Shown in pieces: positions 16,610-23,838 of a stretch of 41,149 nucleotides of DNA. This DNA comes from Smithellaceae bacterium. Lineage in GTDB: Bacteria; Desulfobacterota; Syntrophia; Syntrophales; Smithellaceae. Below the pieces are notes generated by a model, which ran no database searches, was not told where the DNA came from, and worked only from the letters and a program-made list of their open reading frames with translations. The position numbers and the translations under genes are program-made. Positions within the stretch are counted from its first letter, which is position 1; each line of letters opens with the position of its first letter. The stretch covers positions 1-41,149 of the forward strand of contig JAQUVQ010000023.1 in assembly GCA_028693285.1 (NCBI GenBank), in the 5' to 3' direction.

Positions 16610-16881
16610 AAAGATGCCTGTTAAACGGACGCACCATCGGCTCGCTGAACGACCTCTATGACCAGCTTTCCAAAAAGCTCTTCCTGCCCGATCACTTCGG
16701 CCGCAACCTCGACGCGCTGTGGGATGTTCTGACCGCGGACGTTCCCGGCCCCTTCAAAATCGTCTGGAAACAGGCCGGCCTCTCCAAGAAATCCATGGGT
16801 GGGGATTATAACCGGGCCGTGAAGCTGCTTCGGGACCTGGAAAAGGAAAGAGACGATTTTCAATTGACCCTCGAGCCGTAG
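16600..16881 (+). CDS. Barstar-family ribonuclease inhibitor
   Basis: The 93-residue protein matches barstar: a first strand (KRCLLNGRTIGSLNDLYDQL), the binding helix FGRNLDALWDVL and a final strand FQLTLEP. D38 and D42 align with barstar Asp35 and Asp39, which plug the barnase active site, and D79 takes the place of Glu76. It starts at 16600 after a GGAGG ribosome site and overlaps the RNase gene by 10 bp, so the two are made together. It should protect the cytoplasm from the RNase encoded just upstream. Confidence 0.93.
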   Translation: MPVKRCLLNGRTIGSLNDLYDQLSKKLFLPDHFGRNLDALWDVLTADVPGPFKIVWKQAGLSKKSMGGDYNRAVKLLRDLEKERDDFQLTLEP

Positions 16882-16907
16882 CCTTTTGCCCGATCATCGA
16901 CACGGGC

Positions 16908-16994
16908 ATGTTCAAGAGCTTCAAGTTAAACAACAGAAACATGACGAATCTCCATTCCCGGGGTTGGCTGCGGCAATGCCCAAAGACATTATGA
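16908..16994 (+). pseudogene. Possible N-terminal remnant of an NADH:flavin oxidoreductase (old yellow enzyme)
   Basis: The frame reads MFKSFKLNNRNMTN, close to the usual opening of this family (F-x-P/S-F-K-L-x-N-x-x-L-K-N), and then loses similarity and stops. No continuation of the enzyme is found downstream. The match covers about 14 residues only, so this is a weak call. Confidence 0.25.
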
Positions 16995-17165
16995 ATTCAC
17001 AAATGAATTGACGCCCCTCCATATTCAAGCGCGTTATCCGGCATACCGGAAGGCAATTTTTAAGATTCATCTGCATTTTTCGTTCTTCCTTCTATTACGT
17101 ACGATGTTCTTCCTGCAATCAAGCATGTCAATTTTCCGCCATTCATGATATGATATGCTACAAGC

Positions 17166-17174
17166 TGGTATAAT
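17166..17174 (+). promoter_or_regulatory. Extended -10 promoter for the GGDEF gene
   Basis: TGGTATAAT is a perfect extended -10 (TG-N-TATAAT). There is no good -35 hexamer, which an extended -10 can tolerate. The start would be near 17181, about 100 bases before the start codon. Confidence 0.5.
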
Positions 17175-17282
17175 AACGTGCTCTCATGACAGTTTCAGTG
17201 TATGGAAGGCGGTCGTGCCGCATAATTCCGGTTATCTTTTTTGTAGTTCATAATTATTATTGCGACAAGGCAGGTGGGCAAT

Positions 17283-19058
17283 ATGGCCGACCATGCAAAG
17301 ACCATTCAAGAGCTTACCGCAGAAAACGATGTACTGAAGAAGCGAATCCATGAACTGGAAGCTATGGAAATGGCACTGCAGGCCAGCGAAACCCGATTCA
17401 AATCCATTGTTGCCACCAGCCAGGAGTGGATTTGGACCATAGATACCCAGGGCGTCCATACTTACAGTAATCCCACCATCGAGAAGATACTGGGGTTTAC
17501 TCCTGATGAAATCGTTCGGCAAGGCGCGGCTCAATATATTATCCTCGCAGAAGACATTCCCAAAATGATGGAAATCCTGGCTCGGTCTATTGAGCAAAAA
17601 AAAGGCTGGTCGAACTCCGTGTTGCGCTGGAAGCATAAGGACGGAACATACCGTTATCTGGAAAGTAATGCCGTGCCCATTTATGACAACGCAGGCGTTT
17701 TGCAAGGTTTTCAAGGTTCCGATCGCGACATCACACAACGGATTTACGCAAAACAATCTTTACGGGAAAGCGAAAATCAATACAAGTTTCTGACCGAAAA
17801 CATGAACGATATTCTCTGGATCATGGACATGAATTTGAAGACGGTCTATGTGACCCCCTCCATAGAAGCCGTGCTGGGATTCACCCGGGAGGAACGGTTG
17901 CGGCAGAGCGTCCAGGAACAGTTGACCCCGGGTTCATTGTCCGTTGCATGGGAAACGTTGGCCAGAGAACAAACCCTTGAAAAGAAGGGGCAGAGTGATC
18001 CAAACAGGAAAGCAACTCTGACGCTGGAATTTTATCATAAAGACGGTTCCACCCGTTGGCTGGAAACCATTATCAGCGGGATTCGGGACGATCAGAATGT
18101 TTTGATTAATCTTTACGGCCTGTCCCGGGACATTACCGAGCGTATCAAGACAGAAGGGAAGCTGAGAGAGAGCGAGGCGCGTTACCGATCTGTGGTTGAA
18201 AATGTCGACGAAGCTATTATGGTGATACAAGACGAAATGATTAAATTTGTCAACGCCAGGGCGGTAGAGTCGTTTGGCTATTCGATGAAGGAATTACTGT
18301 CGATCCCTGTCTTTGAATTAATTCATCCGGAAGACAGGAATGCGGTGATAGAACGATACCTTCTAAAAATCAGCGGCGATACTACGCGCACGAGGCATAC
18401 TTGCAGATCGATTTACAAAGGCGACCAAACCGCATGGATTGAGATCGGCTCCATTCTGATCGACTGGGAAGGTCGTCCCGCAACACTGAATCTCATTACG
18501 GACATCACCGAGCGCAAGCAGGCCGAAGAGGCGCTGCAAAAGAGTGAAAAAACATACCGTGATCTCAGCATTATCGATGGTCTTACCCAACTTTACAATT
18601 CCAGGCATTTTTACGCTCAGATCACGATGGAGATCACACGGACCGATCGTTATGGACAGCCATTGACCCTGCTGTTTCTTGATCTAGACGATTTCAAACG
18701 GTTTAACGACACTTACGGTCATATCAGCGGAGACAAGGTTTTATTTCGTCTTGGCCAAGTCATCAAAAGGCAGTTGCGTCAGTCGGACTCTGCCTATCGC
18801 TATGGCGGGGAAGAATTTATCATAATCCTGCCCATGACCACAACTGCGGATGGCACAATCGTTGCCGAAAGAATCATGTCTGAGTTGAAGAAGGAGAATT
18901 TTTCAACCGTGCCCGATGAAACTATTCATATGACGGTTAGTATCGGGATTGCTCAATACAGACCGGGTGAAGATATTAAGGGACTTATTAATCGGGTTGA
19001 CCAGTGTATGTATCAGGCAAAAAAGGATGGTAAAAATAGGTTTTTTTCTGAGTCTTAA
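17283..19058 (+). CDS. PAS-PAS-PAS-GGDEF diguanylate cyclase
   Basis: Sensory enzyme making c-di-GMP. In its 591 residues come an N-terminal coiled coil (about 3-33), three PAS domains with PAC ends (about 36-155, 165-285 and 295-410, each closing with a DITER/DITQR motif), and a GGDEF domain (about 425-590). The active-site motif is GGEEF (508-512), and a product-inhibition I-site R499-QS-D502 lies five residues before it, so feedback control is likely. No membrane segment: soluble sensor. PAS3 is about 70% identical by hand count to a PAS of the HD-GYP protein at 23839-25677, and PAS2 closely resembles PAS2 of the kinase at 19341. Start ATG 17283 follows AGGTGG. Confidence 0.95.
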   Translation: MADHAKTIQELTAENDVLKKRIHELEAMEMALQASETRFKSIVATSQEWIWTIDTQGVHTYSNPTIEKILGFTPDEIVRQGAAQYIILAEDIPKMMEILARSIEQKKGWSNSVLRWKHKDGTYRYLESNAVPIYDNAGVLQGFQGSDRDITQRIYAKQSLRESENQYKFLTENMNDILWIMDMNLKTVYVTPSIEAVLGFTREERLRQSVQEQLTPGSLSVAWETLAREQTLEKKGQSDPNRKATLTLEFYHKDGSTRWLETIISGIRDDQNVLINLYGLSRDITERIKTEGKLRESEARYRSVVENVDEAIMVIQDEMIKFVNARAVESFGYSMKELLSIPVFELIHPEDRNAVIERYLLKISGDTTRTRHTCRSIYKGDQTAWIEIGSILIDWEGRPATLNLITDITERKQAEEALQKSEKTYRDLSIIDGLTQLYNSRHFYAQITMEITRTDRYGQPLTLLFLDLDDFKRFNDTYGHISGDKVLFRLGQVIKRQLRQSDSAYRYGGEEFIIILPMTTTADGTIVAERIMSELKKENFSTVPDETIHMTVSIGIAQYRPGEDIKGLINRVDQCMYQAKKDGKNRFFSES

Positions 19059-19228
19059 GCTCATGAACCTTTCAGATAACTTATCATCACTTCGCTTCCT
19101 GATCAAGGGCTTAGGACTTGTAGGCGGCTTCAACATTTAACGATGAATTCCTGTACTACACACCCGGGCAGAATCAGGAAAAGATGATGATTTCAGATGG
19201 TGGCCAATCGCAATGTACTATTTTCCAT

Positions 19229-19257
19229 TTGACATTCCCATGGATCCGCCGCATTAT
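19229..19257 (+). promoter_or_regulatory. Promoter of the PAS histidine kinase gene
   Basis: TTGACA (19229-19234) and CATTAT (19252-19257, 4/6) are 17 bases apart. The start would be near 19264, about 77 bases ahead of the GTG start codon. This sits in the 282-bp gap after the GGDEF gene, in which no gene is seen. Confidence 0.45.
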
Positions 19258-19340
19258 TCTCGGGGCTTAAGACATCTTCAACAAGCACTTCGCCTTTCTT
19301 ACTAACAAGTTATCGTCTCTCGCAACGCGGGGGGTACACG

Positions 19341-21353
19341 GTGAACGATTTATCCAAGACAAATGAAGAACTGATCAAAGAGATATCCGTCTTAAAGCAG
19401 AGAATCCAGGAATTGGAACAATTGGTATTGGATCACAAGAAGGCAGAGGAGCACCTGAGAGAGAGCGAAACAAGATATCGATTAGCCTTTGAAAGCACTT
19501 ACGACGGTATCTTTACAGTCGATCGTAATTTTAATATTTCGAGTATAACCCCGAGTATCGAGACACAATTGGGTTACAAAGTCGAAGAAGTGATCAACAG
19601 GCCTATTCAAGATTTAGGTATCCTGACGCCAGAATCCCTTACGAGGGCAATCTCTGATGTCATACAAGTCCTTTCAGGTGTAGAGATCAAGTGTGCGGTT
19701 TATGAATTTGTTGCAAAAGACGGAACAAGAAAAATCAGGGAAGTAACCGGCACGCCCATTATTCGGGAGGGTAAAATTTTTGGCGTAACCGCCGTTGTAA
19801 GGGACATCACTGAGCGCAAACGGATCGAGAAGGCGTTGGCAGAGAGCGAAAAGAAGCACAGGTTCATTACGGAAAAGATGACGGATGTTGTTTGGATGCA
19901 GGACATGAATCTGCGCACGGTCTATGTCAGCCCATCGATCGAGGCAGTGCTCGGATTTACCCCTGAAGAACGACTGGCCCAGGATGTCCACGAACAACTG
20001 ACCCCGGCATCGATGTTCATCGCGCTGGACGTTTTGGCTAAGGAACTTGCGCTGGAGAAAGATGGTCAATCAGATCCCGAAAGGAAGCTAATCCTTGAAT
20101 TGGAATACTGCCATAAGGACGGCTCTACCCGTTGGATCGAGAACATCATCAGTGGGATTCGTGACGATCAGGGAGTTCTGACCGGGCTGCACGGAGTTTC
20201 AAGAGACATAACCAAACGCCACAAGGTGGAGCAGGAGTTGCGGAAAAGCGAACAAAAATATAGAGAGTTGGTTGATTTCCTGCCGATATCGCTGTATGAA
20301 ATGGACACGAAAGGCAATATCATTTCCGGTAACCCAGAAATCTTTAAAACTTTTGGCTATGTACAGGACGACCTCAAGAAAGGCCTGAATGTATTTCAGC
20401 TCATTAGCCCTCAGGATCTTGACAGAGCAGTAGAGACTGCGTTGATCGTAATGAGCGGAAAAAGAACAGGAGGCACCGAGTATACGGGGATTAGGAAGGA
20501 CGGCAGCACTTTTCCCTTTCTGAATAATGCAAGCCGTATTACCCACGAGGGCGAGATTGTAGGATTGAGAGGGGCCATCATAGATCTAACCCAACAGAAA
20601 AATACGGAAAAGAAGCTGCAAAATACCCGAGAGCAATTGATTCAAGCGGAGAAACTTGCTTCCATAGGTCTGCTATCGGCCGGGGTCGCCCATGAGATCC
20701 TCAATCCCTTAAACATCATTTCCCTGGGATTGCAGTTATTGCAGAACAAAGCAACCCTGCCACCGGACGTCAAAGAAGATATAAGAATCTGCATGACGCA
20801 TGTCAGCCGCATCGTCACCATTGCGGAAAGTCTTAAGCAGTTTTCCCGTATTTCCGGCAAAGAAATGGTCATGGCCGATCTTAACGATGTCATCGCTAAT
20901 GTCTTAATGCTTTACTCAACTCAGTTGAAGATCGACGGGATAGAAATAGAGACGCAATACCAGCCCGATTTGCCGGCAATCTTCATGGACAAAGAAAAGA
21001 TAGAGCAGGTTCTCGTTGATCTTATTTCGAATGCCACAGCCGCCATGGCGGAGAAAGAGAAAAAAGTATTGCGAATAATAACCCGCAGGAACGCCTTGAC
21101 CGAAGATCATGATTCATTGATGATCGTTGTTTCAGATACCGGCACCGGTATCAAGAATGAGGATATGCCGAAGATATTTGATCCCTTTTTCACAACCCGG
21201 CAGGGAAAAGGAACAGGGCTGGGGCTTTCTATATCGTACGGAATCGTCACTGATCACGGTGGCAAAATCTGGGCAGAAAACAACAAGCGGGGAGGTGCAT
21301 CTTTCATGATCGAGCTTCCCGTAAGAACCGTTGTAAAAAATGACTCATTGTAA
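19341..21353 (+). CDS. Soluble PAS-type sensor histidine kinase
   Basis: The 670 residues begin with a coiled coil (about 5-40), then three PAS domains (about 45-160, 170-290, 295-410), a HisKA domain and a HATPase domain. The phospho-accepting His is H451 in AGVAHEILNPLNII; the N-box Asn is N564 (ISNATAAM), the D-box DTGTGI starts at D599, and the G-box GKGTGLGLS is at 622-630. There is no membrane helix, so it senses something inside the cell. Translation starts at a GTG (19341) with a G-rich upstream site. PAS2 is a close copy of PAS2 in the upstream cyclase. The response regulator at 21487 is the likely partner. Confidence 0.95.
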   Translation: MNDLSKTNEELIKEISVLKQRIQELEQLVLDHKKAEEHLRESETRYRLAFESTYDGIFTVDRNFNISSITPSIETQLGYKVEEVINRPIQDLGILTPESLTRAISDVIQVLSGVEIKCAVYEFVAKDGTRKIREVTGTPIIREGKIFGVTAVVRDITERKRIEKALAESEKKHRFITEKMTDVVWMQDMNLRTVYVSPSIEAVLGFTPEERLAQDVHEQLTPASMFIALDVLAKELALEKDGQSDPERKLILELEYCHKDGSTRWIENIISGIRDDQGVLTGLHGVSRDITKRHKVEQELRKSEQKYRELVDFLPISLYEMDTKGNIISGNPEIFKTFGYVQDDLKKGLNVFQLISPQDLDRAVETALIVMSGKRTGGTEYTGIRKDGSTFPFLNNASRITHEGEIVGLRGAIIDLTQQKNTEKKLQNTREQLIQAEKLASIGLLSAGVAHEILNPLNIISLGLQLLQNKATLPPDVKEDIRICMTHVSRIVTIAESLKQFSRISGKEMVMADLNDVIANVLMLYSTQLKIDGIEIETQYQPDLPAIFMDKEKIEQVLVDLISNATAAMAEKEKKVLRIITRRNALTEDHDSLMIVVSDTGTGIKNEDMPKIFDPFFTTRQGKGTGLGLSISYGIVTDHGGKIWAENNKRGGASFMIELPVRTVVKNDSL

Positions 21354-21486
21354 CGGGATAAGGGGTAAGAACTTATGGGAAGGATGAATCCTGATGGCAC
21401 ACACCTGGATCATCTCAAATACCTTCAAACATCCGTGATAGTAAAAATAATTCAGTTTCGAGGGTAACAATCAGGGAGGTTGTGAT

Positions 21487-21867
21487 ATGCGTGGAAAAGT
21501 AATACTTGTGATCGATGACGAAGAAGATTTTTGCCGCTTTATCAAGAAATCCATTGAGTCAAACGGCGCATTTCAGGTATTGACGGCTACGAAGGGCAGT
21601 GAAGGTATGCGACTCGCCAAGACGCAGAAGCCGGATATTATTCTGCTTGATATTATTATGCCCGGCATGGCTGGCACCGAGGTGGCTGAAGAACTATCGG
21701 AGGACCCACTGACTGCAACCATACCTATTATATATTTGACAGCGATCATCAGCAAGGAGGAAATCAGGAAATCAGGCGGTGTTATCTGTGGCCGCATTTT
21801 TATGGCAAAGCCGATCGTTCTCAACGAATTGCTCAATAAAATCAAAACTCTTTTATCTCACACCTGA
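21487..21867 (+). CDS. Single-domain response regulator (CheY-like receiver)
   Basis: Receiver domain only, 126 residues, no output domain. The acidic pocket is D10-D11 (VIDDEED), the phospho-acceptor is D55 (IILLDIIMPGM), the switch Thr is T85 (YLTA) and the conserved Lys is K108 (MAKP). A GGGAGG ribosome site precedes ATG 21487. It follows the histidine kinase gene by 133 bp on the same strand and is its likely target. With no output domain it should act through protein contacts or as a phosphate relay. The stretch KSGGVICGRIFMAKP is a little unusual for the alpha4-beta5 face. Confidence 0.95.
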   Translation: MRGKVILVIDDEEDFCRFIKKSIESNGAFQVLTATKGSEGMRLAKTQKPDIILLDIIMPGMAGTEVAEELSEDPLTATIPIIYLTAIISKEEIRKSGGVICGRIFMAKPIVLNELLNKIKTLLSHT

Positions 21868-22208
21868 GTCGATGCCACGTTGATAATGGATATCTGAGGA
21901 TCGTCTTGAAATTCTCCCCCAAAACCGGGCATTGGAATAAGGCCCAGTTCATTCTGTTCGGAAATTAGATATTTGCTTTCACTTGGTTATCATCAGTTTT
22001 CAGTTATAAACCCACATGGGACTTTGTCGGTACGTACGCATCAACCGGATGATCCGAAAATAATATTCCGGGCGCAGGAAAGATTGGCCGCTATGCGTTA
22101 ATAACGCAGCGGGAATTACAATTTTTTTCGCCGCCCGCCTCTCCAATTAATGATTTTTCAACTTGAATCCCTTACGACCGCAATGTATTGTAGTGTTGGA
22201 GGTGCAGG
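21868..22208. other. 341-bp AT-rich gap with one palindrome
   Basis: No gene seen. The only notable structure is TGCGTTA-A-TAACGCA (22094-22108), a perfect 15-bp odd palindrome about 100 bp before the ribbon-helix-helix gene. It could be an operator for that protein, but this is speculative. Confidence 0.4.
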
Positions 22209-22427
22209 ATGAGAAGCGTTCTGTCTGTCAGACTGCCGGAGAAAATGGCGTTGGAACTGGATGCCGTTGGCCGTGCAACAGGAAGAAATAAAAGCGATAT
22301 CGTAAAAGAGTCGCTGGGGGAGTTTTTGTGGGAGGCCAGATTCCGCCGGCTGAAGAAACGCCTTAGCCCCAAAGCAAAAGCGGCAGGCCTGATCACGAAT
22401 GGCAACGTTTTCAAGGCCAAATCGTGA
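22209..22427 (+). CDS. Ribbon-helix-helix (CopG/VapB-like) DNA-binding protein, probable orphan antitoxin
   Basis: A 72-residue protein with a typical RHH fold at residues 1-45: strand RSVLSVRLPEKMALELD, helix-turn-helix-like AVGRATGRNKSDIVKESLGEFL, then a basic helix (RFRRLKKRLSPKAKAAG) that could contact a partner toxin. GGAGG precedes ATG 22209. Its stop overlaps a GTG on the same strand (GTGA), the layout of VapBC-type pairs, but that frame (22424-22495) encodes only 23 residues (VKIAASIQGG...). So it appears to have lost its toxin or to be a free-standing regulator. Confidence 0.85.
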   Translation: MRSVLSVRLPEKMALELDAVGRATGRNKSDIVKESLGEFLWEARFRRLKKRLSPKAKAAGLITNGNVFKAKS

Positions 22428-22559
22428 AAATTGCTGCGTCAATACAAGGGGGAAAGAAGGCGCGCCGGATTTCCGCATTCATGGTTACATTTTAGAACGA
22501 GAATTTCAAATGTCACCCAACGGAAGAGGGCATGAATTTACAACACAGGCCGGGCCAAT

Positions 22560-23063
22560 TTACCGGTTGACACTGACTCTCTCCAGCTTTCTGCCATAAA
22601 TCTTGAGGCCCAATTTCGCGGCCGCTTCGCCGACCGACACGATCTCATTTGCCGTAAATTTCAATTTGGCGCTCTGTTTTTCGGCTGTGACGGAAAAACC
22701 GGCGGCGGCGTTGCCGGGAACCTTCTGGTCGGAAAGCCCCTCCGTGGGATTCGGGTCATTCATCACGGTCGTATTGAACAATCCGTCAATAAAGGAGTAT
22801 TTGACGATGTAATCTTTCTCTTTCAGTAGTTCCGTCAACTGGCGGACAAAGCCGGAGACGGTGTCGAACGGTCTGACTCTTTCAAACGTAAACCAGATCG
22901 TAATCCTTTGATGCATGATCATGGGCGCCGAATCCGCTGCGGGAATAATTTCGCTGAAGCTGCCGTTCCGGCCCACCTTGCCCTCAAAATCCCCCAGAAA
23001 ACGTATTCCGAAAGCATCTGCGTTTTCGCCGCTCTTCCCAAATTTGATTTTGAATACTTTCAT
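22560..23063 (-). CDS. Hypothetical protein, function unknown
   Basis: No family recognised. The 167-residue protein starts MKVFKIKFGKSGENADAF and shows alternating hydrophobic/charged strands with no membrane segment or signal peptide, so it is probably a soluble beta-rich or alpha/beta protein. Features include an Ile/Phe-rich strand (RITIWFTFERVRPFDTVSGF), a helix VRQLTELLKEKDYIVKYSF, and a C-terminal helix VSVGEAAAKLGLKIYGRKLE. The ATG at 23063 is preferred; an upstream in-frame ATG at 23138 would lie in front of the predicted promoter. It is transcribed toward the ribbon-helix-helix gene. Confidence 0.6.
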   Translation of the reverse strand: MKVFKIKFGKSGENADAFGIRFLGDFEGKVGRNGSFSEIIPAADSAPMIMHQRITIWFTFERVRPFDTVSGFVRQLTELLKEKDYIVKYSFIDGLFNTTVMNDPNPTEGLSDQKVPGNAAAGFSVTAEKQSAKLKFTANEIVSVGEAAAKLGLKIYGRKLERVSVNR

Positions 23064-23111
23064 GTTTTCCGTTCCGTATCGCGCAGGAGTTTTTTGCCGC
23101 AAAGCGGCGGC

Positions 23112-23139
23112 ACTATACCACAAAAAAGCCGAAGGCAAA
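23112..23139 (-). promoter_or_regulatory. Promoter of the 22560-23063 gene
   Basis: On the minus strand the -10 is TATAGT (23117-23112), with a weak -35 TTTGCC (23139-23134) 16 bases upstream. A GC-rich hairpin (GCCGC/GCGGC) would lie at the very start of the leader. Confidence 0.4.
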
Positions 23140-23281
23140 AACGTGTATTTCAGGAAATTGTCTGGCCATGTCTTCGGCCGTCCTTGACAAGCCTTCCCGG
23201 CGATAGTAGCCTGACGGCATCGGAAAGGGCGCCGGCCGGATCGGCTTTGGCGCCCGCTTCCGGGAAAGGCGGAAGGGAAAG

Positions 23282-23764
23282 ATGAGAGATCGCTTTGGAA
23301 ATTTCATCAAAAGTGTTTCGGTGTGTCTTTTGTTGGCGATGATGGGCTGCGACGGCTATACCATTATCCCCAAGCAGGAAGTCTCCGGGATTCCCAATGC
23401 TCCCTACGAACAAATCATCAAGCTGGAAAATCCCGAGGGGGCTCCCGACAGAACGCTGGCCGGCGTCGTCCACGCCACGGGGAAAGCAACCGTGTGCACG
23501 GATTATCCGCGGCAGCGGGTGCTCAAAAGCCTCGACGATCTGGAAAAACCGGAGAAGCAGGCTTTCGCGCACTTCCAGAATTACGCGATTCACGACGGCG
23601 ATGAAACGTTCGGCTATGTTTCCCTTCCCGTGGAGTACGGGGCGAATCTCTGGCGCAGGGACACAGACCCGGTCTGCAAATACTCCGTGCAAATCCTTCC
23701 GCCCCGGCACCGGCCCGGGCAGACCGACTATCAGGACGCGGTCCAGGGCTCAACAAGCTGGTAG
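23282..23764 (+). CDS. Putative lipoprotein, function unknown
   Basis: The 160-residue protein begins with a signal sequence ending SVSVCLLLAMMGC; C23 lies in a loose lipobox (AMMGC), so it is probably a lipoprotein. The mature part is hydrophilic, with no further membrane segment and no recognised domain: FGYVSLPVEYGANLWRRD and YSVQILPPRHRPGQTDYQD are its most distinctive stretches. A GGAAGGGAAAG region precedes ATG 23282. It is convergent with the HD-GYP gene and stands alone. Confidence 0.7.
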   Translation: MRDRFGNFIKSVSVCLLLAMMGCDGYTIIPKQEVSGIPNAPYEQIIKLENPEGAPDRTLAGVVHATGKATVCTDYPRQRVLKSLDDLEKPEKQAFAHFQNYAIHDGDETFGYVSLPVEYGANLWRRDTDPVCKYSVQILPPRHRPGQTDYQDAVQGSTSW

Positions 23765-23838
23765 CGGGCGAGAAGCGTTTCCACTCCGGACGACCGGAGG
23801 GGCTGCTTCAGCGAATGCCGGATCGGAAGCATTGATTT

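Larger units (their letters stand above)
16882..17282. other. 400-bp AT-rich gap between the barstar and GGDEF genes
   Basis: No complete gene is seen. It holds a 28-codon open frame (16908-16994; MFKSFKLNNRNMTN then out of frame) that looks like the first residues of an old-yellow-enzyme type oxidoreductase, and an extended -10 promoter at 17166-17174 for the downstream GGDEF gene. The sequence is clearly more AT-rich than the genes to its left. Confidence 0.5.

Noticed and set aside
21375..21467. 30-codon open frame between the kinase and response regulator genes
   Set aside because: Weak ribosome site, no recognisable protein, likely chance.
22163..22191. TTGAAT-N17-TATTGT promoter-like pair before the RHH gene
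   Set aside because: The transcript would begin within the ribosome site, leaving about 11 leader bases; not convincing.
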